Shown piece by piece: positions 10,480 through 20,161 of a DNA stretch of 50,906 nt (the stretch's first letter is position 1; each line of letters begins with the position of its first letter). Both the position numbers and the translations under genes were made by a program. The stretch comes from Candidatus Thiodubiliella sp. GTDB lineage: Bacteria; Pseudomonadota; Gammaproteobacteria; PS1; Pseudothioglobaceae. The stretch is taken from contig JAQRGB010000012.1 in the NCBI GenBank assembly GCA_029237605.1, positions 30,174 to 81,079 of the forward strand, written 5' to 3'. The notes below the pieces were generated by a model that searched no databases, was not told the origin of the DNA, and was given only the letters and a program-made list of their open reading frames with translations.

Positions 10480-10878
10480 TCACATGAAAGTGCTATGATT
10501 AATTTTTTATTATTTTTACCCGAGCGATGCTTATGCAAAAATAATCTCTGATACTTGCCCAGTGCTAAGTTGCCATCAGTCACGTAAATGGTCTTTGGAT
10601 ATCCTCTTGGTATACAGCGAATATTCCCAGACATATCGAAATAACCTTCATTGTTATGACGATAATATAGGTCAGAATCTGCGACACTAGCTTGAAAATA
10701 ATCTTTAATATCTAAAAGTAAGCTTTGGTATTCGTTAGCAATAATCATCAGCGATGACGAAGTGTATGGAAAATATATGGTGCAGTTGTGTATAATTTTG
10801 ATTAGCAATCATCTTACTTAACTGTTGGGTAATCTCAACTACACCACTGACATTAATAGTAACTATTAACTCTTTCAA
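10455..10878 (-). CDS. Hypothetical protein, probably frameshifted
   Basis: A TTG at 10878, overlapping the ccmH stop, opens a coding-like frame (KELIVTINVSGVVEITQQLS) that loses coding character near 10770. The neighbouring frame then continues as IIANEYQSLLLDIKDYFQAS and FDMSGNIRCIPRGYPKTIYV to a stop at 10455. One indel near 10770 would join them into a protein of about 140 residues. I do not recognise the family. Position after ccmH might suggest a role near cytochrome c maturation, but that is context only. Confidence 0.45.
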
Positions 10879-11309
10879 TTAAGTAAATTCCTAGCTTTAG
10901 TAGTATCTACACAAACTATTTCTTCTTTGTTATTAAAAGTACGAATAAGAAAGAACACAGCAAACAACAAAAAGATAAATGGCGCAAACCATAGTAAATA
11001 AGTTCTTTTATTCACAGGTGGCTTAAATACTACAAAATCGCCATATCTGTCAGTCATAAATTTGCGGATATTATCATCAGTTTTTTGTTTTAAAATTAAA
11101 CTTCTAACCATCGCCCTTAAGTCTTTTGCTAGATCTGCATTTGAACCACCGATACTTTGTCCTTGACATACTGGACAACGAATCTCACCAATTAATGCTC
11201 TATATCGCTGTTCTTGCTGTTTATTGGTAAAACTGGTGACATCAATATTAGCGCCATAGCTGGAATTAATAAATAGCAATAGTAGTATAAAATAATGCAC
11301 AATAAATTT
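10875..11309 (-). CDS. ccmH: Cytochrome c maturation protein CcmH (CycL/NrfF family); start codon lost to adapter
   Basis: A periplasmic membrane-anchored thiol oxidoreductase that handles apocytochrome cysteines before haem attachment. The motif RCPVCQGQSI gives the active CxxC, followed by the helical NADLAKDLR region; one transmembrane segment (WFAPFIFLLFAVFFLI) lies near the C-terminus. The first in-frame start is a GTG at 11300, but upstream codons AAA TTT ATT extend the signal peptide (KFIVHYFILLLLF) and run straight into the adapter at 11310. The native ATG was most likely at that point and is lost. No other ccm genes are in the window. Confidence 0.88.
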   Translation of the reverse strand, partial: KFIVHYFILLLLFINSSYGANIDVTSFTNKQQEQRYRALIGEIRCPVCQGQSIGGSNADLAKDLRAMVRSLILKQKTDDNIRKFMTDRYGDFVVFKPPVNKRTYLLWFAPFIFLLFAVFFLIRTFNNKEEIVCVDTTKARNLLN

Positions 11310-11324
11310 AAGTCGGATCGTAGC
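11310..11324 (+). other. Partial MGI/DNBSEQ read-2 adapter
   Basis: Fifteen bases AAGTCGGATCGTAGC match the start of the MGI reverse adapter. It lies between the divergent ccmH and uup genes and has replaced the ccmH start codon region and probably part of the shared promoter. Confidence 0.85.
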
Positions 11325-11349
11325 AAAATAAATTAATGATTTTACCTAT

Positions 11350-13202
11350 ATGCCACTCATAACATTAGACAATCTCTCTCAGTTTCTCTGAAAAGCCTAT
11401 CTTAAATGAAGTCAGCGCTACTATTTTAAAAGGTGATAAGATCGCACTAATTGGCCGTAATGGTGAAGGCAAATCTACTTTTATGCGTATTTTAGCAGGC
11501 TTGATTGAAGCAGATAACGGTGAACTTAAAATTAAAAATGGCATTAAAATAAGTTACTTAGAACAAACTCCACCACAAGATAATGATAAAAATTTATTTG
11601 ATATTGTTGCTGATGGTTTGGGCAATATTGGAGCAATGCTCTCACAATATCAACATTTGATAATAGGTGGAAAATTAAATAAGGCCGCCGAATTACAAAA
11701 TAAAATTGACCAACTTGATGGTTGGCGGCACCTACACAAAATTGAAGCCATTTTGCAACGCTTCACTTTAAACCCAGAGAATACTTTATCTAATTTATCA
11801 GGTGGTTGGCGTAGGCGCGTAATGTTAGCAAGGGCCTTGATACAAGAGCCAAATATCTTATTATTAGATGAACCAACTAACCATATGGACATCACCGCTA
11901 TTCTTGATTTAGAGAAAATGTTAAAAGATTTTCATGGCACCTTGATACTCATTAGTCACGACCGCTCTTTTGTCGCTGGTATTGTTAATAAAGTATTCGA
12001 CCTTGACCGTGGTAATTTAAATATATTTGAATGTGGCTATAATGAGTACATTAAACGCAAAGAAAACTTACTTAATTCAGAAGAATTAGCAAATAAAAGA
12101 TTTGATAAAAAACTAGCGCAAGAAGAAGTCTGGATTCGCCAAGGTATTAAAGCAAGAAGAACGCGCAATGAAGGTAGAGTACGATCCTTACAAGAGATGC
12201 GGGCATCCTTCATTAACCGTCGTCAGAAGCAGAGTAATATAAAAATACACTCGGTAGCAGAAGACGAAAAACGTGCTTCAAAACTAGTATTCGAAATCAA
12301 AAATATATGTTATAAAATTGATAACTTAGAGCTGATAAAGAAATTCTCTGTGCTAATTTTAAAAGGTGAAAAAATCGGCATTATTGGTGGCAATGGCACA
12401 GGAAAATCTACCTTTATTAAGCTGTTGATTGATGAGTTAAAGCCTGATAGTGGCACTATTCGTCGCTCTAAAACCATTAAGTTAGCCTACTTTGATCAAA
12501 TGCGTGAAAATCTAGACCCAAATATAAAAGCAATGGATTTTGTATCTGGTGGTCGTGAGCATATTGATATTGGTGGAAAGAGTAAGCATATTATTGGTTA
12601 TTTACGCCAATTTCTATTCACTGGAAAGCAATCAATGGCGCCAATTAGAATGTTTTCTGGTGGTGAGAAAAATCGCCTAATGTTGGCTAAAATTCTTTCA
12701 CAACCTGCTAACTTATTGATACTTGACGAACCAACTAATGACCTTGATGTAGAAACTTTGGAGTTGCTAGAAGAAATGTTAATGAGCTATACTGGTACAC
12801 TTATTTTAATTTCTCACGACAGAACTTTTTAAATAACGTAGTAAGTTCCACCATTGCAATGGATGGCAATGGTGTTGTTGAACAATATGCGGGTGGCTAT
12901 GATGATTATTTATTGCAAAAAAAAGTGATTTAAATAGAAAAAAAGATGACAAACACAAACCAAAACAAATTAATAAATCCAACAATACACCGAAGAATAA
13001 ACTGACTTATAAGCAGCAACAGGAGCTTAATAAACTACCTGAGAAGATTGAAAAAATAGAGATTGAAATTGGCAAAATACAATTAAAATTATCTGACCAT
13101 GAGTTCTTTCAACAAGACGAATCGCAAGATGCGCTTATCCATCTTTCTCGCTTAGAAGCTGATTTAGAACGCTATTATGAAGAATGGGATAAACTGGAAT
13201 AA
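11350..13202 (+). CDS. uup: ABC-F family ATPase (Uup-like), three frame breaks
   Basis: A soluble ABC-F protein with two ATP-binding cassettes and no membrane domain; Uup-type proteins act on ribosomes or branched DNA. Cassette 1 has GRNGEGKST, LSGGWRRR and LLLDEPTNHMD; cassette 2 has GGNGTGKST, FSGGEKNR and LILDEPTNDLD. A charged linker and C-terminal coiled coil (ending EADLERYYEEWDKLE) fit Uup. The ATG at 11350 (MPLITLDNLS) is followed by a 2-base loss in a CT repeat near 11375. A T-run at 12828-12832 and an A-run at 12917-12924 are each one base short. Restoring these gives one complete gene whose stop overlaps the HAD start. Confidence 0.85.
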
Positions 13203-13741
13203 TGGATAAAAATACCCCTTTAATTGTTGATTTAGACCATACATTGATTGATACTGATTTATTGTATGAGTCCTCTCTTGCGGCGCTTAAAAATAGTCAT
13301 TGGCTGATAGTGCTGTATCCATTTTGGCTCATACAAGGTAAGGGCTACCTTAAAGAACAATTAGTTAAACATTGTAATATTGATATCAGCACTCTACCTT
13401 ATAACCAAATCACCATTAATTATATTAAAAAACGTAAGAAACAAGGAACAAAAATTATTCTTGCCACTGCTTCTCATAAGTTCTATGCCTATAAAATAGC
13501 CAAACATATTGGTTTATTTGACGATGTAATGGCAAGCAATAAACACTTTAACCTCTCTTCACACAATAAGGCACGAAAACTCATTGAATGCTTTGGCAAA
13601 AAAGGTTTTGATTATATCGGTGACCATATGCGTGATTTACCAGTGTGGGAGGCATCAAACTTAGCAGTTTTGGTTAATGCATCAGACAAAATTATTCGAA
13701 AAACACAACATTTAAATACCTTAATTTTATCAAAAAAATAA
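13202..13741 (+). CDS. HAD-superfamily hydrolase
   Basis: A 179-residue HAD phosphatase-like protein. The nucleophile motif DLDHTLIDTD is at about residues 10-19, motif II (ILATASH) at about 87-93, a lysine follows near 121, and motif III (YIGDHMRDLPVW) is at about 138-149. It resembles the HAD domain often found fused to a UbiA-type prenyltransferase, but here no prenyltransferase follows. The start ATG overlaps the uup stop (TAATG), suggesting co-transcription. Substrate is unknown. Confidence 0.78.
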   Translation: MDKNTPLIVDLDHTLIDTDLLYESSLAALKNSHWLIVLYPFWLIQGKGYLKEQLVKHCNIDISTLPYNQITINYIKKRKKQGTKIILATASHKFYAYKIAKHIGLFDDVMASNKHFNLSSHNKARKLIECFGKKGFDYIGDHMRDLPVWEASNLAVLVNASDKIIRKTQHLNTLILSKK

Positions 13742-13860
13742 AAAGCAAAGATTTTGCCACTTTTAAATTAAATCCTCGTTACTTCATAACTGAGGCATTA
13801 CTCATTTTATGGTAAGACAAAAAATTAACAAGTATTTCACCAAAAGATACAATTACAAAA

Positions 13861-14040
13861 TCAAGACTCAATCAAATAAGATAGAATGCCAAGCACTAAA
13901 TATACTAGTGAAATGATCACTAGGGTTGCAGCGATTACTCTGGCAAGTTTTAAATTTCTACCTAATAGCTTATTGTTCACCGACCAAATAACGCTTGGCC
14001 TCCGACTTAATGCAATAACTAAAAGACGAAATAAAAACAT
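13861..14040 (-). CDS. Small membrane protein with adapter in its middle
   Basis: A 59-codon frame from the ATG at 14038-14040 to TGA at 13861, just after uvrC on the same strand. It reads MFLFRLLVIAL, then an adapter-derived segment (SRRPS, 13992-14008), then NKLLGRNLKLARVIAATLV and a second hydrophobic segment ending SYLIES. It probably has two transmembrane helices. The adapter happens to leave the frame open but must have replaced native residues, so the central part and exact length are unreliable. The family is not recognised. Confidence 0.5.
   Translation of the reverse strand: MFLFRLLVIALSRRPSVIWSVNNKLLGRNLKLARVIAATLVIISLVYLVLGILSYLIES
13992..14008 (-). other. Partial MGI/DNBSEQ read-1 adapter
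   Basis: Seventeen bases CGCTTGGCCTCCGACTT, the reverse complement of the first part of the MGI forward adapter. It sits inside the small membrane protein gene downstream of uvrC. Confidence 0.9.
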
Positions 14041-14048
14041 AACTCAAT

Positions 14049-15829
14049 TTATTGTTTAAGGGTTTTGGCTATTTTAGTCGCTAAGGTGTGACTAATGCCA
14101 CTGACTTTTTGCATTTCTTTAATAGATGCTTGCTTAAGATCTTTTAATCCGCCAAAATGATTAAGTAGCGCTGATCGGCGTGCTTTTCCCACACCTTCTA
14201 TGCATTCAAGTATTGATGTAGTGCGTTTTTTACCACGTTTTTTTCTGTGATTTTTAATAGCAAATCTGTGTGATTCATCACGAATATGATTAATCAATAT
14301 TAAGGCTTTGTCGTGTGGCGCTAGGTTAATTTTTTGTGTTTTACTATCTTTAACCATAATTAAAGTCTCTAAGCCTGCTTTCCTGCCCTCGCCTTTTGCT
14401 ACGCCAACGAGTTGAATAGAATTAATGCCAATAGAATCCATCACCATAATCGCTTGATTGAGCTGCCCTAGTCCGCCGTCAATAAATACCACATCAGGTA
14501 AAGATTTTTTACCCTTCAACAAGCGTGAATAGCGCCTAAAAACTGCCTGACTCATAGCCGCATAATCATCGCCTGGAGTGATATTTTTTATATTAAACTG
14601 GCGATATTTTTTAATATTTGGCGAACCTTTTTCAAATACCACGCAGGATGCAACCGTTGCCTCACCCATGGTATGACTGATATCAAAACACTCCATAGTG
14701 TTAGGCGTCTCTTTAATATTAAGTATAACTTGCAGTCGTTTTAATTGCACATATTTGGTAAATTTTGAAGCCAAATATTGTTTTAGATTTTCCTGTGCAG
14801 TTAAGTCGGCAATTTTTAAAAAATGACGCTTATCTTTTTGCGGTGTGTCAATAATTTTTGTGGACAAAGCCTTTGCTATGAGCTCTTTATCTAATAATTT
14901 TTCACTGATTAATAATTGCTTAGGCGTGTCTTTGCCTAAATAATACAATGGCAAAAAGGCCGATAAAACTTCTTTATTGTCTTTACCTTTAGCATGTTTT
15001 GGAAAAATGCATTCTTGCCCAATTTGCTTTCCAGAACGTACAAATAATACCTCAACAACATGGATATCATTCTGCGTGGCAATACTAATAACATCTATAT
15101 TACCCATACTTTGAGAGCTATGCTGCTCAAGGCGGATCGTAGCCATGTCGTTCTGTGAGCCGCAAGTGTGCTGCTAATTCAAATTCTTGATTTTTGGCAA
15201 AAGCTTGCATTTTTTGTGATATCTTATTCAGTGTTTGCATGCCCTTTCCTGACAAAAATAAAGACATCATTTCTACGTCTTGTGTATAATTTTCATCGCT
15301 AATTTTATTTACGCATGGTGCACTACACAACTCAATTTGATATTCTAAACACGGTCGTGACCTTGAGCGATAAGTAGCATTAGTACATTGCCTAACTTTA
15401 AAAATTTTTTTAATAAATTCAGCGAATCTCGCACCACATGTGCAGATGGATAAGGCCCAAAGAATTGATAGTTTTTATTCTTTGTGCCTCGATAAAAACT
15501 TACTCTAGGATGTTTATCATTGGTAATGTAAATATAAGGATAACTTTTTGAATCTTTTAGTAAAATGTTATATCTAGGTTTATGTTGCTTAATCAGTTCG
15601 TTTTCCAATAATAATGCTTGTGTCTCTGTGTTAGTAATTATTACATCAAAATTTTGAATATTAGCAACCAATACTCTGGTTTTATTGTCTTGATGTATTT
15701 TATTAAAATAACTTGAAACACGTTTTTTAAATTTTTTGCTTTACCAATATAAATCACCATACCTTGTTTATCAAGCATTTGATAAACACCTGATTGCATT
15801 GTTAAATTTTTTAGTTTTTCTGATATCAT
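14049..15829 (-). CDS. uvrC: Excinuclease ABC subunit C (two frame breaks and one adapter)
   Basis: Makes both incisions in nucleotide excision repair. The GIY-YIG domain is at the N-terminus (SGVYQMLDKQGMVIYIGKAK). The UvrB-binding region precedes 15161, and the RNase H-like nuclease is in the C-terminal half (MECFDISHTMGE, GLGQLNQA, HIRDESHRFA), ending in helix-hairpin-helix motifs (IEGVGKARRSALLNHFGG). The frame is broken at T-runs 15723-15728 and 15405-15411, each repaired by one added base, and at the adapter 15129-15161. All segments between breaks are well conserved, so the genomic gene is probably functional. Confidence 0.92.
15129..15161 (+). other. MGI/DNBSEQ read-2 adapter (33 bases, one mismatch) inside uvrC
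   Basis: Matches the first 33 bases of the MGI reverse adapter (GGATCGTAGCCATGTCGTTC and onward to GTGAGCC) with one mismatch (AAGGCGG for AAGTCGG). It interrupts uvrC between the UvrB-binding region and the C-terminal nuclease domain. Confidence 0.96.
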
Positions 15830-15850
15830 TGGGTAAAATAAGAAAAAAAT

Positions 15851-15893
15851 CTATTAGGACATGATTAGGACATGATTAGGACATGATTAGGAC
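15851..15893 (+). repeat. 11-base tandem repeat over the mlaC start
   Basis: Three exact copies of ATGATTAGGAC start at 15861, 15872 and 15883, preceded by a partial copy (ATTAGGAC from 15853). Because the unit is 11 bases, the three ATGs fall in three different frames; only the last (15883) is in frame with mlaC. A change in copy number could move or compete with the start. Confidence 0.9.
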
Positions 15894-16508
15894 ATTACTT
15901 ATTATAGGGTCTATTTTATCAATGAATGTGGCTTTAGCAACAAACGACATATTATCAGTTAATAATTATAATTCACCAGAAATAGCTGTATTTAGTATTA
16001 TTAAAAACACACTCTCATTAGTTAAAAAACTCAAAAAACAAAAAAAAATACATCTGAAGATGTCAGAATATTAATTGAAAAAGAACTTTTTCCAAATATT
16101 GCGATAAAAGTTTCAGCACAAATATCGTTAAAGAAATACTGGCATAATCTGGATAATCAACAAAGTCAAATTTTTCAAGACTATATAAAAGAATCATTAA
16201 TTAAAGATTATTTAAGCGTTTTTAATTCTTATGATGAATTTAATAATATTAAAATTTCAGTTGATCCAAAAGTAAGGCGTAAAAATAATAAAGCTATTGT
16301 TAAACTTGCTATCAACTTTATAAACAGACCAAAATCTAATCATTTTTCTATAAAAGTGATTTATTTACAACGGTGGTATATTTATGATATTGCAATCTCA
16401 GGTGTTAGTCTGATTAAGACTTATGAAGCTCAATTTGACTCACATATTAAGCGCAAAGGTATTGACAGCCTAACTGACAAATTATTAAAAAAACTTGCAA
16501 AAAATTAA
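15883..16508 (+). CDS. mlaC: MlaC/Ttg2D-family phospholipid-transport protein (frameshifted)
   Basis: A periplasmic lipid-binding protein that shuttles phospholipids between outer- and inner-membrane Mla complexes. The signal peptide is MIRTLLIIGSILSMNVALAT. The C-terminal part carries family features (YWHNLDNQQSQIFQDYIKE, then VIYLQRWYIYDIAISGVSLI). The frame breaks at an A-run (16040-16048, nine A; ten are needed) and resumes as NTSEDVRILIEKELFPNI to TAA at 16508. It lies 16 bases before murA, as in the common mla-murA order, though mlaDEFB and the BolA gene are not here. The start is set by the third ATG of the tandem repeat. Confidence 0.8.
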
Positions 16509-16524
16509 AGGAGTACTTTTATAA

Positions 16525-17784
16525 ATGTATAAATTAATTATCCATGGTGGCAAACCTTTGCATGGCAGTGTTAAAGCCGCAGGCTCTAAAAACTCTTCAT
16601 TACCTATTTTATTTGCTTCTATTTTAGCGGATGCCCCAATAACACTAAACAACACTCCACAACTTAGCGACATATCCACTACACTAAGATTATTAATGAG
16701 CATGGGTGCTGATTTTATTTTAGAATCTAACTCTTCATTATTTGTCGATTCATCAAAACTAAATAATTTAGTTGCTGATTATAATTTAGTTAAAACCATG
16801 CGTGCATCAATCTTAGCGTTAGGCCCCATGTTGACAAAATATGGAAAAGCCAAGGTATCTCTACCTGGTGGTTGTGCTATTGGCACGCGTCCTGTTAATC
16901 TTCATTTGAAAGCATTAAAGGAATTAGGCGCTAGTATTAAAGTTGAAAATGGCTATATATATGCAAAATCTGATGGTTTAGTGGGCGCTAATATTCATTT
17001 TGACCAAATAACTGTAACTGCCACAGAAAATATTATCATGGCTGCCACTTTAGCTAAAGACACAACTACGATTAGCAATGCTGCACAAGAACCAGAAATC
17101 TCTGACTTGTGCCATTGTCTTAATAAAATGGGTGCAAAAATTAGTGGCATTAATACCTCAAACATCATAGTTAAAGGTGTAAGTAAACTAAATGGTGTAG
17201 AATATTCAGTTTGCTCTGATCGTATTGAAGCAGCAACTTATTTAGTCGCAGCTGCTATCACTGGTGGTTCTATTACTGTTAAAAATACTAATCCTAAAGT
17301 GATACACTCAGTGCTTGAAAAATTAATTGAAATTGGTGCAGATATTAAAACTGGAAATCAATCAATCATCCTAAATATGAAAGATAAAAGACCTAAAGCT
17401 GTAAGCATTAAAACTGGCGCTTATCCAAATTTTCCAACTGATATGCAAGCACAATTTACCGCACTAAGTACTATTGCTGATGGTTATAGTAGTATTACCG
17501 AAAATATTTTTGAAAATCGTTTTATGCATGTTCCTGAATTAATACGTATGGGCGCTAATCTGACATTAGAAAATAACACTGTAGTTTGTAAAGGAGTAAA
17601 ATCACTCACTGGCGCACATTTAATGGCAACTGACTTAAGGGCTTCTGCGTCGTTAGTACTAGCAGGATTGGCTGCCAAAGGCACTACTATTATTGATCGT
17701 GCCTATCACCTTGATCGTGGATACGAAACTATTGAAGAGAAGTTAAAATTACTTGGTGCTGATATCGAAAGAGTACAGGACTAG
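16525..17784 (+). CDS. murA: UDP-N-acetylglucosamine 1-carboxyvinyltransferase
   Basis: Catalyses the first committed step of peptidoglycan synthesis, adding enolpyruvate from PEP to UDP-GlcNAc. Length is 419 residues, as expected. The active-site Cys is Cys117 in [12 protein letters not shown], so the enzyme should be fosfomycin-sensitive by family rule. The N-terminal [19 protein letters not shown] and C-terminal [10 protein letters not shown] / [11 protein letters not shown] signatures are clear. A strong AGGAG lies upstream of the ATG. It is followed by hisG after 16 bases. No breaks are seen. Confidence 0.96.
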   Translation: MYKLIIHGGKPLHGSVKAAGSKNSSLPILFASILADAPITLNNTPQLSDISTTLRLLMSMGADFILESNSSLFVDSSKLNNLVADYNLVKTMRASILALGPMLTKYGKAKVSLPGGCAIGTRPVNLHLKALKELGASIKVENGYIYAKSDGLVGANIHFDQITVTATENIIMAATLAKDTTTISNAAQEPEISDLCHCLNKMGAKISGINTSNIIVKGVSKLNGVEYSVCSDRIEAATYLVAAAITGGSITVKNTNPKVIHSVLEKLIEIGADIKTGNQSIILNMKDKRPKAVSIKTGAYPNFPTDMQAQFTALSTIADGYSSITENIFENRFMHVPELIRMGANLTLENNTVVCKGVKSLTGAHLMATDLRASASLVLAGLAAKGTTIIDRAYHLDRGYETIEEKLKLLGADIERVQD

Positions 17785-17800
17785 GTTGGGTAAAAAAATT

Positions 17801-18423
17801 ATGTTAACAATCGCATTATCAAAAGGCAGAATTCTTGAGCAAACCTTACCATTGTTAGAAAAAATAGGGTTAAAAATTGCCGATAAAGAACTTAACTCTA
17901 GAAAACTAATTCTAGATACCAATCTTAACGACGTTAGGATAATTATTATTCGTGCCATAGATGTACCAGTATTCGTGCAACACGGCACAGCTGACATAGG
18001 TATAGCTGGAAAAGATGTGTTACTTGAATATGGCACTAATGGCTTATTCGAATTATTAGACTTAGGTATTGCTAAGTGCAGACTCCTTGGCTCACAGAAC
18101 GACATGGCTACGATCCGACTTAGCAAGACAGCTTAAAAGTTGCTACTAAATATGTCAATTCTACCAAGCGTTACTTTGGCGCTAAAAACCAACAAATTGA
18201 AATTATTAAACTCTATGGCGCAATTGAGCTAGCGCCAATTGTTGGTTTAGCACACTGTATTGTTGATTTAGTTGACACTGGAAATACATTAAAAGCTAAT
18301 GGCCTTATACCACTTGAACGCATTGATGATATTAGTTCTCGTCTTGTGGTAAATATTGCGTCATTTAAAACTAAGAATACGCAAATCAAAACTTGGGTTA
18401 AAAGGATTGAGAGAAATCTATGA
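17801..18423 (+). CDS. hisG: ATP phosphoribosyltransferase, short form (interrupted by adapter)
   Basis: First step of histidine synthesis: ATP plus PRPP to phosphoribosyl-ATP. The start ATG at 17801 gives [20 protein letters not shown], the conserved N-terminus. The catalytic region includes [13 protein letters not shown]. The frame enters the adapter at 18082 and resumes beyond it as [18 protein letters not shown], continuing through [15 protein letters not shown] to TGA at 18423. Total length suits short HisG proteins, which need HisZ as regulatory subunit; no hisZ is in this window. The stop overlaps hisD by 4 bases. Confidence 0.93.
18082..18121 (-). other. MGI/DNBSEQ read-2 adapter (40 bases) inside hisG
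   Basis: Reverse complement of the MGI reverse adapter, from ACTCCTTGGCTCACAG to CGATCCGACTT. It breaks hisG about 95 codons after its start. Confidence 0.97.
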
Positions 18424-19742
18424 TAAGTAACCTCAACTCAACTCAGTCTGATTTCCAAGACAAACTTTCTGAATTAATTACTTGGGAAGGCATCTCAAAT
18501 AAAGAAATTACCAATGCAGTTGACAAAATTATTGCTGATATCAGAGCAAAAGGTGATGCAGCACTAATTGATTATAGCATTAAGTTCGATGGTGTTAATG
18601 CTAGTAGTATGGCCGATTTAACCATTGATATAGATACGCTAAAAACTACATTTGATGGCTTAGACAACAACAACAAAACTGCACTACAGATTGCAGCTGA
18701 TAGAATCCGCAATTATCACGAAAAACAAAGGCAAAACACTTGGACTTATACTGAAGACAATGGCACGATATTAGGGCAAAAAATTACCCCAATTGAGTGT
18801 ATCGGTTTGTATGTACCTGGTGGTAAGGCAGCCTACCCTTCTTCAGTATTAATGAATGCTATTCCTGCCAAAGTTGCTAAGTCGGATCGTAGCCATGTCG
18901 TTCTGTGAGCCAAGGAGTTGCTGTTTGGTTGTGCCTACACCTAATGGCATCAGCAATCCATTAGTATTGGCAGCAGCTTATCTAGCAGGCGTAGATAGCA
19001 TTTATACCGTTGGTGGCGCACAAGCGATTGCCGCACTTGCCTATGGTACACAAACTATACCAAAGGTCGATAAAATAGTAGGACCTGGTAATATATATGT
19101 AGCAACTGCTAAACGTGCAGTATTTGGAAAAGTTGGTATTGATATGATCGCTGGCCCAAGTGAAGTATTGATTATTTGCGATGGTAAAGCAAACCCTGAT
19201 TGGGTTGCCATGGATTTACTCTCACAAGCTGAACACGACGAGGATGCACAATCTATTTTACTGTGCCCTGATGCAGATTTTATTGCTAAAACAAAAGTAA
19301 GTATCTCTAAATTTTTACCTACCATGGATAGAAAAGATATTATTGCTAAAGCACTTAAAAACCGCGGTGCTTTAATTCAAACAAAAGATATATCTGAGGC
19401 TATTATTATCTCTAATCAAATAGCCCCTGAGCATTTAGAACTTTTTGTTGAAGACCCAAAATCTATTCTTAGTGACATCAAGCATGCTGGTGCGATATTT
19501 ATGGGTATCAACACCTGTGAATCTTTAGGTGATTATTGTGCGGGGCCAAATCATATATTGCCTACCTCAGGCACAGCACGTTTTTCATCGCCACTTGGTG
19601 TTTATGATTTCCAAAAAAATCTAGTTTAATTATGGCCTCTGAACAAGGTGCAAATATACTAGGAGAAATCGCTGCTACTTTAGCCGAAGCTGAAGGTTTG
19701 CAAGCACATGCACAATCTGCACGTTATCGTATTAAATCATAG
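18420..19742 (+). CDS. hisD: Histidinol dehydrogenase (adapter and one frame break)
   Basis: Oxidises histidinol to histidine in two NAD-dependent steps. The N-terminal part runs to NAIPAKVA, where the 42-base adapter intervenes. It resumes as [21 protein letters not shown] and includes [13 protein letters not shown], the zinc/active-site region [13 protein letters not shown] and the APEHLEL motif. At 19613-19619 an A-run is one base short (seven instead of eight); restoring it continues to [20 protein letters not shown] and TAG at 19742. The start overlaps hisG (ATGA). The genomic gene is very likely intact. Confidence 0.93.
18879..18920 (+). other. MGI/DNBSEQ read-2 adapter, full length, inside hisD
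   Basis: A perfect 42-base copy of the MGI reverse adapter, from AAGTCGGATCGTAGCC to AGCCAAGGAGTTG. It supplies a false in-frame TGA that ends the 5' part of hisD. Confidence 0.98.
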
Positions 19743-19894
19743 TTATTTATGTCTATAGATATAAATCTTATCTATTTATATTTACTTATTAAATATATTC
19801 ACATTTAAATACTTATTCTGCTCTAATATATGTAAGTATGGCCTGAGTAGTATTTTTTATTATATTAATTTCTCTATCCAGTTTAGGATCTTTA

Positions 19895-20116
19895 ATGTAT
19901 AAGATTGTTATTAATATATTGCTATTTTTAACCTTTATTACATTTTAATTCATTAATACTGATTTTGGATCTAAAATCAAAGGTAGATTGTTTATTTTTG
20001 ATAAAAAAACTCATATAACTCATAACAATATGTTTCATCCCGTTCTAAGTTTTCCTGATATTGTTAAGCTAAATGTAATAAATAAATACTTGAATTTATA
20101 CAATAACACCACCTGA
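19895..20116 (+). pseudogene. Small exported-protein remnant with an in-frame stop
   Basis: An ATG at 19895 opens a hydrophobic leader (MYKIVINILLFLTFITF), then an in-frame TAA. Reading on in the same frame gives a coding-like stretch (FDKKTHITHNNMFHPVLSFP and DIVKLNVINKYLNLYNNTT) to TGA at 20114-20116. It could be a small membrane or secreted protein lost by point mutation. The family is not recognised. The adapter at 20120 begins 3 bases after the stop. The preceding 19743-19894 holds nothing recognisable. Confidence 0.35.
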
Positions 20117-20119
20117 TAA

Positions 20120-20161
20120 CAACTCCTTGGCTCACAGAACGACATGGCTACGATCCGACTT
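20120..20161 (-). other. MGI/DNBSEQ read-2 adapter, full length, at the 3' end of ffh
   Basis: A perfect 42-base reverse complement of the MGI reverse adapter. Translated on the minus strand it appends [13 protein letters not shown] to Ffh, the same phantom peptide that appears in PdxJ. Confidence 0.98.

Noticed and set aside
18856-18920. Separate start for the 3' half of hisD
   Set aside because: The apparent leader is adapter sequence; the segment is part of hisD.
18082-20161. Recurrent 32- and 42-base dispersed repeats in both orientations, resembling a mobile or regulatory element
   Set aside because: They match MGI/DNBSEQ library adapters, include an index at 38067-38076, and fall inside housekeeping genes without target duplications.
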